From contig QJNS01000310.1 of assembly GCA_004154925.1 (NCBI GenBank), positions 1-64,000 on the forward strand: a stretch of 64,000 nt of DNA. The letters are read 5' to 3'. Source of the stretch: Monosporascus cannonballus (Eukaryota > Ascomycota > Sordariomycetes > Xylariales). This document shows, piece by piece, positions 1-13,862 of this stretch. The stretch's first letter is position 1. Each line of letters begins with the position of its first letter. The position numbers and the translations under genes are program-made. The notes below the pieces were generated by a model that saw nothing but the letters and a program-made list of their open reading frames with translations, searched no databases and was not told the origin of the DNA.

Positions 1-490
1 TGCGACGAATCGGATTAATTTTTAAAAAATAAGCTTGGCGTTTTCTACTCCCTCCGAGCTTGCTGCTGCGCCACGTTCGTTCTACTCCCCCGGAACTTTT
101 CTCTACTCCCTCCGAGCTAGGTAACCTCTCCCTTCCAGGGGCCGGGGTTGTCGAACATGCGGCGGCCGTGGCTGGTTAGCTTGGCTTGGCAGTTAGAAGG
201 GGGAGGGAGAGGGGATACGAAGAAAAATCCACGGCGAGCGAGCGAACGGATCATCTATCGTCTGTCTGTATATGCCTGCCTGCAGGTGGGCGATGTGATA
301 TATATTACATTAATACCTTGTTTTTATATTCAGCCCTCGTAGGTGAGTATGTATGTGTGCGCCCCGATTCGACTCCCGCCCACGCTTTGCACGTCAGGTG
401 GTTTCTATATACGGCGAAGCAAAAGAAACGAGACACGCCATTGAAGAACTCCACGTCCTCCAGTTTCCCGGTGTCTTCGGCACAGAAACA
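1..490. other. Downstream flank of the ABC transporter gene
   Basis: No gene is supported here. The stretch lies past the minus-strand stop codon at 491-493 and would include its 3' UTR. A 16-bp direct repeat (CTACTCCCTCCGAGCT) occurs at 45-60 and 103-118, with a weaker third copy near 82-94. The rest is unremarkable. Confidence 0.6.
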
Positions 491-3400
491 TTACTCGTGG
501 CGATGGGTAGCCCCGTCGCGCCCTCGCGCCTCCCTCACCCCCCTGCTCCCGGAATCGGCGGCGGCCTCCGCGCCGTCGCGGTCCTCGGCGGCGCGGATGT
601 CCTCGGCGCGGATGCCGCTGCGGTCGCACATGCCCCTGAAGATGCCGCCGGGCCGCTCCCAGAGCTCGCGCGGGGTGCCGAGCTCGGCGATGCGGCCGGC
701 GTCCATGACGCAGACGCGGTCGTAGCCGACGATGGTGCGCAGGCGGTGGGCGATGCAGAGGAGGGTGCGCCCGCGGAAGGCCGCCGCCATGGTGGCCTGG
801 ATCTTGTCGTCGGTCTCGACATCGACCGACGACGTGGCCTCGTCGCACACGATGATGCGGCTGCCGCGCACGAGGGCGCGCGCGAGCGCCATCATCTGCC
901 GCTGGCCGAGCGAGAAGTTGAGCCCGTCCTCGTCGACGGCGCTGTCGAGGTGGACGCGCCCGGGGTCCCTGTCGTCGAAGTTGGCGTCCGCCGGCACGAG
1001 GTCCGCCTGGCGCAGGGCCGACCAGAGGTCCAGGTCCGTGTGCTCGCCGAAGGGGTCCAGGTTGCTGCGCACCGTGCCCCGGAACAGCGTCGGGTCCTGC
1101 GGGATGATGGCCAGCCGGGACCGCAGGTCGTGCAGGCCGACGGTGGATATGTCGAGGCCGTCGATGTAGATATGCCCGCCCGAGAGCTCGACGAGGCGGA
1201 AGAGCGCCGACATGATGGAGCTCTTGCCCGCGCCGGTCCGGCCCACGATGCCGATCCTCTCGCCGCCCTTGACGTGCATGGTCAGCCCCCGGAGCACGAG
1301 GGGCAGGCCGGCGCGGTAGCGCATCTCGACGTTGTCGAAGACGATCTCGCCCCTCTCCGGCCACGACGGTCGGACCTCGATGGTGTGCTCCGGCGCCTCC
1401 TCCTCGAGCCGGTTGCCGTAGTACTGGATGCGCTCCACCGCGTTCATGCCGTTCTCCACCTCGGCTAGCTGCCGCACCGTGAACTGCAGCATCTGCACGA
1501 TGGAGAGGATGTAGCTGAGCACCAGCCCGCCTATGGACGGATCGACGGAGAACCGCGACGTCACGACCAGGATGGCCGTGGTGAACACGAGCGCGTTGCC
1601 GATCAGGTCGAGCCTCACCGACAGCCAGCGCTGGTTGGCGAACGTCAGATAGTAAGCCCCGTTCATCTCGTCGATGGCCTTGCGCAGGTCCGCCACGAAC
1701 CGGTCTTTCAGTCCATAGGCCCTGATCGAGGCCACACCGCTCAGGCCCTCGCCGAACTTGGCGAACACGACCGATCGCAGAACCGACTCGAAGCGTTTTA
1801 CCTCTCGCGCCGACGCTCTGTAGTACGCCGCCGCTAGTACGAAGAGCACGGACAGCGGGACCAGTGCGAGGGCAAACCAGTGAAAGTAGGCGATGATGAG
1901 GGCGAATACGGCCAAGATCGACGCCAGGGTTAAGAAGTACATCCTCATCGCATCGGCCAGGTTGTTGTCCATCACGTCCACATCCCTCGAAAAGCGATTC
2001 GTTATCCGGCCCAGCGGCGTCGTGTCGAAGAAGGACATCGGCGCCCGGAGGGTCCGCTCCACTGCTTGCATAAGCAGCGCCTTGCTGGCAGTGGTACCAA
2101 AGACGGTCAACATGATGGAGAAAGTAAACATGAGAACTGCCTGGGCCGTCCCCAGACCGGCGTAACCCCCGATATAGGCGCCTTGCGAGAGGCCAAATGC
2201 ATCAGACGTCCACCAGGACAGCCACAGGCTAGTCACGATGTTGGCGCCCTGGGAGAGGATGAGGATGGACAGGGTCAGGGGCGCGTTTAGGATCGTCCCC
2301 GACGCACGAACATAGGCGCCATAGACTGACCACGGCACGCTGGCGACGGCGCGTTCCTCGGCTTGCATGAGCCCCTGACCTCGCTTCTTCCTTTCCTTCG
2401 CCTTCTGTTCCTCGGCCGGCTCCTCCTCGGGAGCCGTAGGGTCTCCCTCCCCACACTTTTTCTCAACTGCGGTCGTCTCCATGAGGTGCCGGAATCCAGG
2501 ATCGTTGGCCATCAGGTTGTCAAAGGTGTCGACGGCCTGGATCTTACCGCCCTCCATCCAAACAATCCTGTCGCAGCGGTTGAGAACCCACAGCTGATGC
2601 GTCGCGAGGATCCGGCACTTGCCCCTGAGGAGCCCGAGTATCGCGTTGTCGAAGATGTGACGCCCGACGTGCGCATCCACGGCGCTCAGCGGATCGTCCA
2701 TCAGCACGACATCGGCGTCGAAATATATGGCCCTCGCGATGTTTAACCGCTGTTTCTGACCCCCGGATATGGTGATCCCCCTCTCGCCGATCTCTGTGGC
2801 ATCGCCGTCAGGTAGCATATCCAGGTCCGCCTGCAGCGCACAACTATCCTCCTTCGTTAGCACCATCATGCATCCCATTTCGTTACCTGGGCATTGCTTA
2901 CGCTTGAATGACTTTGTCGTACCAGTCACGGTCCATTTCCTTGCCAAACATAATGTTTTGCCTGACAGTGGCGTTCTGAATCCAGGCATCTATCATGCTT
3001 ATGTGTTAGCAATGTTTACGTAGATGCTGCTCGCGACTGACGGGAGTTAGGTAGACCACGTCTCAAGAGCCAAGTGCCTAAGTTCCGGCCCGAACCGGTA
3101 GGCTTTGCTCAGAAACCAGTCAAGAGGGGTAGAGATAACTTTTTCTTAAAAAAAAAAAAAAAAAACTTACACTGCGGGCAAAACGCCCTCGACGCTCCGA
3201 ACACGACCTGGCCCGAGGTCTTGCGCATGTCGCCAGCGAGTGCGGCGAGCAGGGAGGTCTTGCCGCTGCCGACGCTGCCAATCACGGCGACGAGCTCGTC
3301 GCGTCCGATCTGCAGGTTAATGTCCTGAAGCTTGAAAGGCTCGCGGCCCTCCACCAGCGTACTCGCCGAGTCGTCCGTGTTCGCCTCCGGAGTCCCCGCA

Positions 3401-5292
3401 GCCGCATCGGACTCGGCATTCGCCCGAGGACCCGAGGTCTGTTTCGAGCCCTTCTTCGCAGCCGCACCGGAATTCCCCTTTTTGCTAGTATCGGCAGGCC
3501 CCGACTCCGCGGGGTCTCGACTGGGTGACCTCTCCCATGTGAAGCAGGCGTCGCTCATCTCCACGGCGCTCTCGATCTCCGGCTGGAAGTCGGCGTTGTC
3601 GTCTTGCTCTTCGGCCAACATGAACTCCTGTATACGTTGGAGCGATTGCCACGCATCCACTATTTGACCGATGACGAGCGGCAGCAGATTGAGTGGCATG
3701 CGCAGGCCGTTGAACAGAGCCAGCGAAGAGAAGACCTCTGCCGGCGCGAGGGTGTTGTCGGTGAGCGAGTAGGTGATGAAGGAGAGCATCGACGCATAGA
3801 TCGGAAGCGACATGCTAACGGCGTTGATGGCGTTCCGGATGGCCAGGAGGAACTGGATTCCCCGGATCTCGCGGCTCCGGATGTCCTTGAGGCGCTCCTT
3901 GAACGCGCTCTCCCAGCCGAAGTACTTGACGAACCTGACCGACTGCAGGATCTCCTGCATCAGGCCCACGCGCTGATCCGTTATCTTGTTGATGCGGGCT
4001 CGGCGCCTAAACAGCCCCCGGATGGCTCTGGTCAGCGCCGGCACGCCAAGGACGAGGAGCGCAAACCCGGCGAGCGCACTATACGACAGGTTGACGAGCA
4101 GGAGCGCCAGGGTGATGATGCAGACGAGCGGCGAAGTCCAGACCATGTGGAATAGCGCCGAGGCCTGATCCACGCGATAGGTGTCGACGCTCATCAAGTT
4201 GACGATTCGGCCGTTGCTCCAGCCGGTGCCGTCACCGATGACACCAGGCTTCTCGTCGCTCTCCGCAGCTCCCTTGGCCCCTTGCGCCTTTGCCTTTGTC
4301 CCCTTCTCTTCTTCCTTCTCGGTCTCCCCCTCCTCCCCCTCAATAACCGGAGCAGCCGTGATCTCCCTGCCTCCGGCCTTGGCCCGCCCTGAAAGCACCA
4401 GCGCCTTCTCAAAGACCAGACCAATCATTACAGCTCGCGCCTGACCGCCGATCATCATGCCGCGATAGATGAAGTGGGTGATGCCCAGACTCTGAAAGAT
4501 CTGCATCAGGGTCACCCCGACGGCCAGGCCGACGCCGGGACCTATCGACGGTGGCGGATCTCCGTTTCGGGACGCGTTCCAGGCGTCTTGGGCGAATTGG
4601 ATGAGAAAGCGCAGCGTGAATGGAGAAAACACTTGAAATATGGTTGAGACGAGTGAACAAAAGCCGCCAAGCCAGAATTCGAAGAAGAAGGTCTCGTGAA
4701 GGGCCCACAGTAGGGGATACTTGTCGCCGTTCTTGACCCGCCTCTCGAACGACGCCCTCGCTTTGGTCGTCAACTTCTCGGCGCCCCTATCCGGATTCAC
4801 GGCCCAGATGTCCTTCTCTGTCAGGGGCCGCTTGTACCCGACCTAGTTACCTCCCTCGTAAGCAGACGTCGCCCGGCAGGGGGAGCACTCGTATAAGCAG
4901 GGCTTACCTACGTTCATCAAGGGTGCCATCCACTGGAAGGTAAGGCGGCTGAAGAGACCAGCCCCGTATTCCCTCGAAACCTGGCGCTCCGCGGGGACTG
5001 GCGGGATAGAGCCCCATCGCAACGGATTTGGCGTCTTATACCAAGGTTTTTTTGGAGGCGACGGCGCGGACTGCCGCGTAGTTGTGCGAGTGACGGCACT
5101 CGCATCGGTTGCATAGCTCTGGGAGCGTTTCAGCTCTTCCCTCCCGGCGCGCTTCTCTTCGGACTCTCCCTGCCTCCTGATCTCGTCCCCGGGGTCGTCA
5201 TGATGGGACGGCGGTGTTGACGGCGCCGAACCTGTCCTCGCATCGTCATCCCTAGGAGGACCTGCTGATTTTTTTTCCATCTCGTTCGTCAT
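491..5292 (-). CDS. YOR1: ABC transporter, ABCC/MRP family, Yor1-like
   Basis: Full-length ABC exporter of about 1497 residues; yeast Yor1 is 1477. It probably sits in the plasma membrane and exports organic anions or drugs such as oligomycin; the substrate is inferred from the family. Exons are 5292-4912, 4842-3171, 2989-2902 and 2843-491. The layout is an acidic cytosolic N-terminus, TMD1, NBD1, TMD2, NBD2. NBD1 has Walker A GSVGSGKTS (about residue 646), signature ISGGQKQR (about 740) and Walker B VLMDDP. NBD2 has Walker A GRTGAGKSS (about 1247), an altered signature FSLGQRQ and Walker B IIVCDEATSS. The NBD1 Walker B has Asp where the catalytic Glu would be, as in other ABCC proteins, so one ATP site is probably degenerate. 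The first intron uses donor GTAGGT, chosen because it restores the conserved PLMNVGYKRPL join. The second intron begins GTAAG followed by T18. There is no TMD0, which fits Yor1 rather than Ycf1/Bpt1. Confidence 0.9.
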
Positions 5293-7337
5293 ACCCAGGT
5301 GGACGTCCTGGAGATGCCAAGTCCCGTTGAACCAGCTCTATAAGTACTCTATCGTAGTCGAACCATCAAGGGGGGGGGGGTGGTGCCAAGAGGCGTTTTG
5401 TTAGGCTCGGAGTTAAACCTGGGGTCTTGGAGAAGATGGATGGACCAACAAAATTATATATATGTAAGCAGCAACGGGTGGATTGATGACGCACACCGGA
5501 CGGGAGCCTTTACAGTCCACGCCAGCACTGGACTTAATTATTTACTGCAGAGAGAATGAACAGGGAAGGACGGTTCCCAGATTGTAATCAGCGGCGACCC
5601 GAGACCACCGGAGAACGAAAGGATGCCGAGTCACCGGGTTTATAAGCGAAGTTATGAATGCCCCGGGGCAGTGATAGGAAGGAGTTCGAGCACTAACGCA
5701 GCTTGCGTGTATGCATATAGGTATTTGTGTGTATTATACTAGTCATTGTCAGATGGCTGTCCTTACAAGACTGACCGCGTGGACCACCTCGCGCATAAGT
5801 AGTATAGGGGAGGTATGTACAGGTAGGTAGTATGATAAACATATTTATTAGGGGTCTACATATCCATCCTACATTACTAATGTAGATACAAACTGTGCTC
5901 CTCGCAAACAGGTTGCCGACGATGATGCTTTGACTCTGCGGGCCCGCAAACCTGCTTACATAGGCAGACAAAGGTGATTGGACATCGGAGACATATTTCG
6001 TATAGTAGCGTGACGCCCCTGGTGTTTTCCTCGTACAGGTCGTACTGGCTATGCCAAAAAGGGCGAAGAGCGAAGGAAAGCTTTCCCCAGTCTCGGGACC
6101 GGGTGGGCAAAGTCGGCCCTAGGAGATGTCGCTTAGCCTACAAACCGAACCGTATCCACTATATTGCCTGTCAACGGGTGGGAATTCTTGCATAACTGCT
6201 GAGTTGATGAATCAAAATCGCCGCCAAGCTTCATCTCCGCGGATGGATTTCTAAGCGGTGGTGACGAACGGCCTACGGTAGATCGCTCGCTGTGCATATG
6301 CCGTCTACCTACTACATACTTCATACATACACTATCTATGCGTGTCATAGGTATGCATTGCTGGTCAATCGCACCCTCCCCATCTCACAATTACACCACG
6401 GAAAGCAACTCGTATCTATGGGCTACCAAGAGAAACTGTCCGTCTTGTCTGTCGGATTTGTTATTAGAAACACGGTCCCTTGAGTTAGGAGCCCCGAGTA
6501 GGTATGAAACAGTCTGTATGCACGAGAGGACTGAAAACACACGCCTGTGTGGGTTGTTGATATACTAAGGATAGCATCCATCTCAAATAGCTCCGTAGGG
6601 GAGAAACATACCCACATGAGAGGAGGAATTTACAACTGCGATTTACCAAAGAATTTCATCCTCAGAAATATACAGTGAAGAATTTCGAATTCGAATCCCT
6701 CTCTCACTCTCTCGCCTGGTCCCCCTTCCCCCCCCGGGCCTCTCTCTCCTTGCCCACATAGTGACACTGTGCTAAGTCATGCCCTCAGGCCGCAACTCTT
6801 TTTTAGTACCCTTTGCGGGGCCGTATGAGCGAGATGATCAGTAATCTATATGGGCCCTGAGGAGAAGAGGAGTCTCCTTGGCTGTCATTCTTCGCGGGGT
6901 TGCCTCATGACTGTCATGTGCCATCACGGACGAATTAGTAATAGGCCTCACTCGCCTGGTGGCTTCTTCACGGTACAGCAGGACGCATTGTCGCTTGGCA
7001 TGTAAATATACCTAGCAGTGCTATAGTTATATTCTGGCGGGCGGAGACCGTGTGATGTAGGATGAATGCCCCTTACACCTAGACTAGGTAAGGATTCCAG
7101 GAGAAGTGCCGCCGGGAAGCAGAGAATATCTCTAAAGCAATGCTCTATAAACGTCGATCCCGTCCGTGCCATGCTCCCATAGCTTGTGAACACCTCGCTT
7201 TTTACTATCTGTACATGATGTGTGAAGTGATAAACACCCAGGAACCGTCAACGCCTTGCGAAGCCTTGTATCTTGGCAACCCCTTTACCTATAATACCCG
7301 ATAGGCGACTCCGGCGGCTTGCTGGGCGTAGACTAAT
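5293..7337. other. Intergenic: promoter side of the ABC transporter, 3' side of IES1
   Basis: About 2 kb without a supportable gene; only short, frame-scattered ORFs without family resemblance. It holds an 11-base G run at 5370-5380 close upstream of the ABC transporter start and a TAGG-word cluster near 5820-5832. A C/T-rich patch lies at 6697-6755. Confidence 0.55.
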
Positions 7338-9425
7338 CTAACTATCGTTGCCATCGGAACCGTCGTCTAAACCCAGAAGCGTCTTGTCGACGTCATCGAG
7401 TTCTTCGTCCTCACCTCCGCTGCCGATGCCCAAGAGTTCCTTGGAAATATCATCGAGGTCGTCGGCATCTTCCATGGGGACGTCGCCATTAGCGTTCCCA
7501 TTCAACTTGGACTTGGCCGCTTCCCCGTTTTCCGCACCGCCCTTGCCCTCCGACTCTGTCTGCTTGTCCGGTGTAGCATCATCTGACAGGCGGTCCACTG
7601 TGCGTCTTTTCACAGGTTGTACAACACCCGCCTCTGGTCGATTGAGCCAGCGCACTAGGCGCCGGTTGGCCCTTCTGAGCGACGCTGCGTATGAGCTGAA
7701 CTCCTCACCAAAGTCATCGTCCTCCAGACTGAGCTGGCAAAGACCACCGAATCCTTTATCCCTAAAGGCCGGCTGCATCTTATCCGACGCGAACATCCTA
7801 TACTCTTCGTCGTCACTGTCGGCGAAGGGATCGCCCATTGCGTCGAGGCGGCGCTTTGCGCGCATGACTATGCCCTCCTGCCGGCGGATCCTTCGGGCTT
7901 TGTGGTGCTCCCTGCGCAGGCCACGGTCAAGTATATGCTCAACCCGCTGGCTGCGGTTCCGCTCCACGGCCAGCTGGTGCGCGGTGGGAGGACGCGGCTT
8001 CCGTGGGAGTATGCCGTCAACAACGTGAGGGCTACCTCCTGCCGGAGATGAACCCTCGAAGATCTGGTATTTCAAACCGGCGCCACTTCGCCGCCCGGTG
8101 TTGTTTGCCCCAATACGAGCCAGTGCCCTCGGAGGCGGCGTAGATCGAGTGCTGTCCAAGTCTGATTCATGTTTAGAAGGCCGTATCCGGGGGAGGATGG
8201 CAGCCGTGGGTCCCTCCTCGGCCATCAACCTGCCCCTGGAGCCCCTCTTGGTCTGATGGTCGGCCATGTATGCCTGGTCTGCAGCGATGATTTTCGCCCG
8301 GTGGCTCTGCTTTTCGCGGCCGAAGTCAAGCTCCTCTTGAGGGTCGATATTCTCCAAAGCTTGCTCATCGGGACTCAGCTCTTCAAGCCTGGGAATCCCC
8401 TGGTTTGCTACATCGGTGCCGTAATCGACACCGGCACCAAACGGGTTCTCCTCGCAGCCCTCTTCAGTGAAATCGGACTCGAGGTAGAACCACATCAGCC
8501 ACAAGAAGCCCCTGGCTCTCGATTTGCTAGAGTACTTAGTCTTCATCACCAGGTCGTGGAATTCTAGACCGGTGGGGAAATGCAGTTCGGCAACGTGAGA
8601 TGCCTGTTGGCAGAGGAGAAATATAAGGTTGACCGGGTTCGTGCGTGGCGGCTCCTTCGTCTTGAACTCGCCCAGGTCGCGAGGTTCTGGCAAGTCTTCG
8701 GCGGCGCCCTTCAGGATGGATTTCAACCGCGGGGCGTCTTGCAGCTGCTTGTAGGCCGAGGCATCTTGATGAGCCTGCAACGAGGGAATTGCGTGATATG
8801 TGCGGAGCTGGGCTCGCATCTCGGGGAAGACTAGAAGTTTTAATACGGTTAGCATCGAAGGAAAGCGACGCCTAAGCGAGCAGAACGCCAGCAACTTTAG
8901 AAGAGCAACGAGGAGGGAGACAATACAGTTAAGGGTGGTATTCATCCGACCAACATTGACCAGCAGACAGACCATAGCCATGCTCTTGGCGGCCTCCCGA
9001 TCACTAAGAAGTTTGTCGCGAAGAACTTTGCTGGTCTTGCTGCTCCGGGCCATAGTGTCGATGTACAGGTCGGCAAAATTCTGCTTCTGGTTCTTGCCCT
9101 TCTCATAGTTGTTCGTGAAGACCTTGGTATCGTCATCGAATACGGCCCTAAGAAAGTCATATTGAATGTCTCGTCTCCATAGAGGCTCGCCATCTTCTTT
9201 CTTGAGATGTCTGATCTTCCCTGTTCCCGAAAATGGACCGCCTCCGCTTGTCGCTGTCGCGCTGGCGGGAGCAGTGGCCTTCGACTTCCCTCGCTTGGTT
9301 CCATGTCCGGATCCGGGCTCTATCATGCTGGATTCGAAGTTCCCGCCGGGCGTGGCGTCCCCCGGAGCTGCACTAGACGCTCGCGAAGAGCGACTGGCCT
9401 CCGGCGACACCTCCCTTGATGTCAT
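7338..9425 (-). CDS. IES1: INO80 chromatin-remodelling complex subunit Ies1
   Basis: Nuclear subunit of the INO80 ATP-dependent nucleosome remodeller, about 663 residues after splicing. The N-terminus is Ser/Ala/Gly-rich. It is followed by the conserved block from EPLWRRDIQYDF through DLYIDTMARS and VLLVNVGRMNTTL-type sequence, which is how I recognise the family. The C-terminus is acidic (DDVDKTLLGL). I place one intron at 8831-8926 (donor GTATTG, branch GCTAAC, acceptor CTAG). Its removal joins TTLN to FFPEMRAQL, whereas the 96 bases read as 32 hydrophobic codons that do not fit the family. The intron is in frame, so an automatic caller could retain it. The frame stays open 78 codons upstream to 9659, but that stretch is low-complexity and leader-like, so I chose the ATG at 9423-9425 (MTSREVSPE). 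Confidence 0.82.
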   Translation of the reverse strand: MTSREVSPEASRSSRASSAAPGDATPGGNFESSMIEPGSGHGTKRGKSKATAPASATATSGGGPFSGTGKIRHLKKEDGEPLWRRDIQYDFLRAVFDDDTKVFTNNYEKGKNQKQNFADLYIDTMARSSKTSKVLRDKLLSDREAAKSMAMVCLLVNVGRMNTTLNCIVSLLVALLKLLAFCSLRRRFPSMLTVLKLLVFPEMRAQLRTYHAIPSLQAHQDASAYKQLQDAPRLKSILKGAAEDLPEPRDLGEFKTKEPPRTNPVNLIFLLCQQASHVAELHFPTGLEFHDLVMKTKYSSKSRARGFLWLMWFYLESDFTEEGCEENPFGAGVDYGTDVANQGIPRLEELSPDEQALENIDPQEELDFGREKQSHRAKIIAADQAYMADHQTKRGSRGRLMAEEGPTAAILPRIRPSKHESDLDSTRSTPPPRALARIGANNTGRRSGAGLKYQIFEGSSPAGGSPHVVDGILPRKPRPPTAHQLAVERNRSQRVEHILDRGLRREHHKARRIRRQEGIVMRAKRRLDAMGDPFADSDDEEYRMFASDKMQPAFRDKGFGGLCQLSLEDDDFGEEFSSYAASLRRANRRLVRWLNRPEAGVVQPVKRRTVDRLSDDATPDKQTESEGKGGAENGEAAKSKLNGNANGDVPMEDADDLDDISKELLGIGSGGEDEELDDVDKTLLGLDDGSDGNDS
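8831..8926 (-). other. In-frame 96-bp intron of IES1
   Basis: The intron is a multiple of three and contains no stop codon, so both spliced and retained messages would be translated. Splice signals are donor GTATTG, branch-like GCTAAC and acceptor CTAG. The phase-1 join creates Phe-Phe-Pro-Glu, the expected continuation of the family block. Confidence 0.75.
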
Positions 9426-11686
9426 GTCGGCTGGTTGGTAATCCTGTCGCGGCAGCGGAGATGGCGGGTTGTCGAGAGCGCGGGGCGGACTTCTCGGATA
9501 GAATGGGGTAAAAGGGCAGGAGACTGATGATGTGTGCAAGCGCGTGTGCCCCTTCTTCGTAAGCGCGACGGCGAGGCTACTAATGTAAGATGTGAGTGCA
9601 ATAGGGAGATGAACCAGGGAGAAGGAGGCTTCTCTCAAAATCGGGGACGCGCCCGGCAACTTGGCATTTTAATCGAGGTGCGAAGTTATTAGTTGCTCAG
9701 TTTGGATTGGGAGATAATGATGGACGGACGCTCGACGTCCTTCAAATGAAGAAACCGACTGACCGATCGTGTTACATACCACTCAATTTTCGACCCGGCT
9801 AGTAGGTAGTCAGCCAAACTTCGGTGTTGCACGTCAAGCGCGCATGCAAGTCTACAGGTACATGCCACACCCGTAAGCACCCAACGTACGCAGGTAGGCG
9901 GGTATATGGGGTTACCTTCCCCACCTACTAACCCATACATAGTACCTATGTATGTACTGTACCTACATTTTACCTAAGGCTTGCAACACGGAGCGCCACG
10001 GATTATTTTCAACATAGGAAAGGGGTTTTAATGTCGTTTACAGGTGTAATCGCCATTTTCCGTTGGGCAGATTAATTTTAACAGGTCGTTCAGCATATAG
10101 GTAAACTGCATACGCGCCATTGTATATACAGCTACAACAGGGGGATACACCCCTTTGTGCAAAGATACTTGAGCGCCACCTAGTCTACTTACCTACACAA
10201 TACAATAAAGCAGAGTTCGAGTAGGTAGTTTGAAGTCCTCGAAAGATAACCGAGATACATGTGAATATGTTAACAAAATGCTTATAATAATACACTTGTT
10301 ACACTAAAGCATATGAATTCGTCCCAAGAGGAAAATATCTTGGGTGCAGACAGGATAAGGTTCTGCGTATCGTACGTCTGCATCGGGAGCATACCTAGTA
10401 CTGGGTACTTACTACATGCAAATCAAACCGAATCCTGGAAGCCACGAGCATTCGGCGATATAACTAACATGTAGCTGCGCCGCTGTAGTATGTTTAGTAT
10501 TGGAGTTGGGCTTGAAGTATTCATACAGTTAGTTTGGACCCGGCGTCTAGTATTACAGTACATTCAGTGGGCACACGTATTAGATTATTTCACTTGAAGC
10601 CGAGAAGAGGAGCAGAACTTATCCCGTGAAAACGGAGAACATTGCGTCTTTTTTTTATTGGGAGTTCTCAGTCCGTCGCGGAAGGCGGATCTATATGACG
10701 CGTCCACCACAGCATAGAGAGCTGAAAGGCCTCGAAACGTCTCGGCCGCTACCTGCAAAAGCACTACATCCATTTTGCCTGCATCTCGCCTTGCAAACGG
10801 ATGCCTAAACCTTTCCACATGCCAAAACCATGAAAAGTGCACATCGGGGCAGAAACTAGTAAGCCCTGCTTTGTGCAGAGGCCACGAGTCTATGCCTATG
10901 TCTATGCCTTGCTCGCCGGGATGCCCTTTTGTGCTTCCCTCGAGCTTCCGAGATGACCATTCTATCGTCATCGCCCTCTATGATAAAGGAGTCCCCTCGC
11001 CGTGGTGAAGCCTCTTTCGTAAGAGCCTTGCACAACCAGAGAACCGAGAATTCCTTTTTTGTCTATGAGTATGTCATCAACAAAACCGCGGCCGGGCGAA
11101 CAAAAGTCCATCGCCCCTTCCCATGTAAACCGCAGGAAGGTTCCGAGCCCCTTTCGAGAGGGCAAAAGCAGGTAATATCGAACCCGAGACCGTCATCGTC
11201 GCGCTGAAAAGTCGATTGATCCAGCAGGACTAGTCGACTTCTATCGGATGGAAGTCCCTCTAAGATATCTTTTATCGAGGCATGTAGTGTGGCCTCCAAG
11301 CGTCTCATGTAGCTGCTCGCATGTGGCCCTCCCACATTGGTCTATTGGGTATCAAGCGTGGGGGAGGGGGTGCAGCCGTAACAAAGACAGATGCCGTCTA
11401 TCATATGCTAGAGTCCTATGCCCGAGGACTCGAACCTGCCGATCCTGACCGAGGCCGGAAGTCATATCTGCCGTAAAAAGGAGCATGCCGGGAAGTGTTG
11501 AAGAAGTGCCGAAAAAATCCGCGAAAATGAGAAAAACCGTAAGGAAAAGTAAGCTCAAAGAAAACATCGCCCAGTAATACGAGTGTGCGCGGCAAAGGAG
11601 AGCCTAAGCCGCTGCAACCCGCCGTGATGGTCCTCGGAAGGCGAAAAGGGACTGGGAAGCCCATGCCTTCGGGTGGGCGCAGGAAT
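9426..11686. other. Intergenic: IES1 promoter and DED1 3' side
   Basis: About 2.3 kb without a convincing gene. The half next to IES1 (9660-10560) is AT-richer, with TAGG/TACC words (for example 10221-10229) typical of this genome's spacers. At 10585-10971 the minus strand has a 128-codon ORF with no family resemblance and equally open competing frames; I do not call it a gene. The stretch nearest 11686 is probably DED1 3' UTR. Confidence 0.5.

Positions 11687-13862
<2,176 letters not shown>

Noticed and set aside
353..1468. Long plus-strand ORF (371 codons) opposite the transporter C-terminus
   Set aside because: A shadow of the GC3-rich NBD2 coding sequence: Val/Ala/Asp-rich low-complexity translation with no domain.
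9426..9659. Upstream in-frame extension of IES1 (78 codons)
   Set aside because: Composition is leader-like and the conserved protein starts later; nothing supports use of the distal start.
10585..10971. 128-codon minus-strand ORF downstream of DED1
   Set aside because: No family resemblance and several competing frames on both strands, consistent with chance in non-coding DNA.
11425..11450. Sequence resembling a tRNA B box (GGTTCGAGTCC on the minus strand)
   Set aside because: The putative T stem pairs at only three of five positions, there is no A box at the right distance and no cloverleaf can be drawn.
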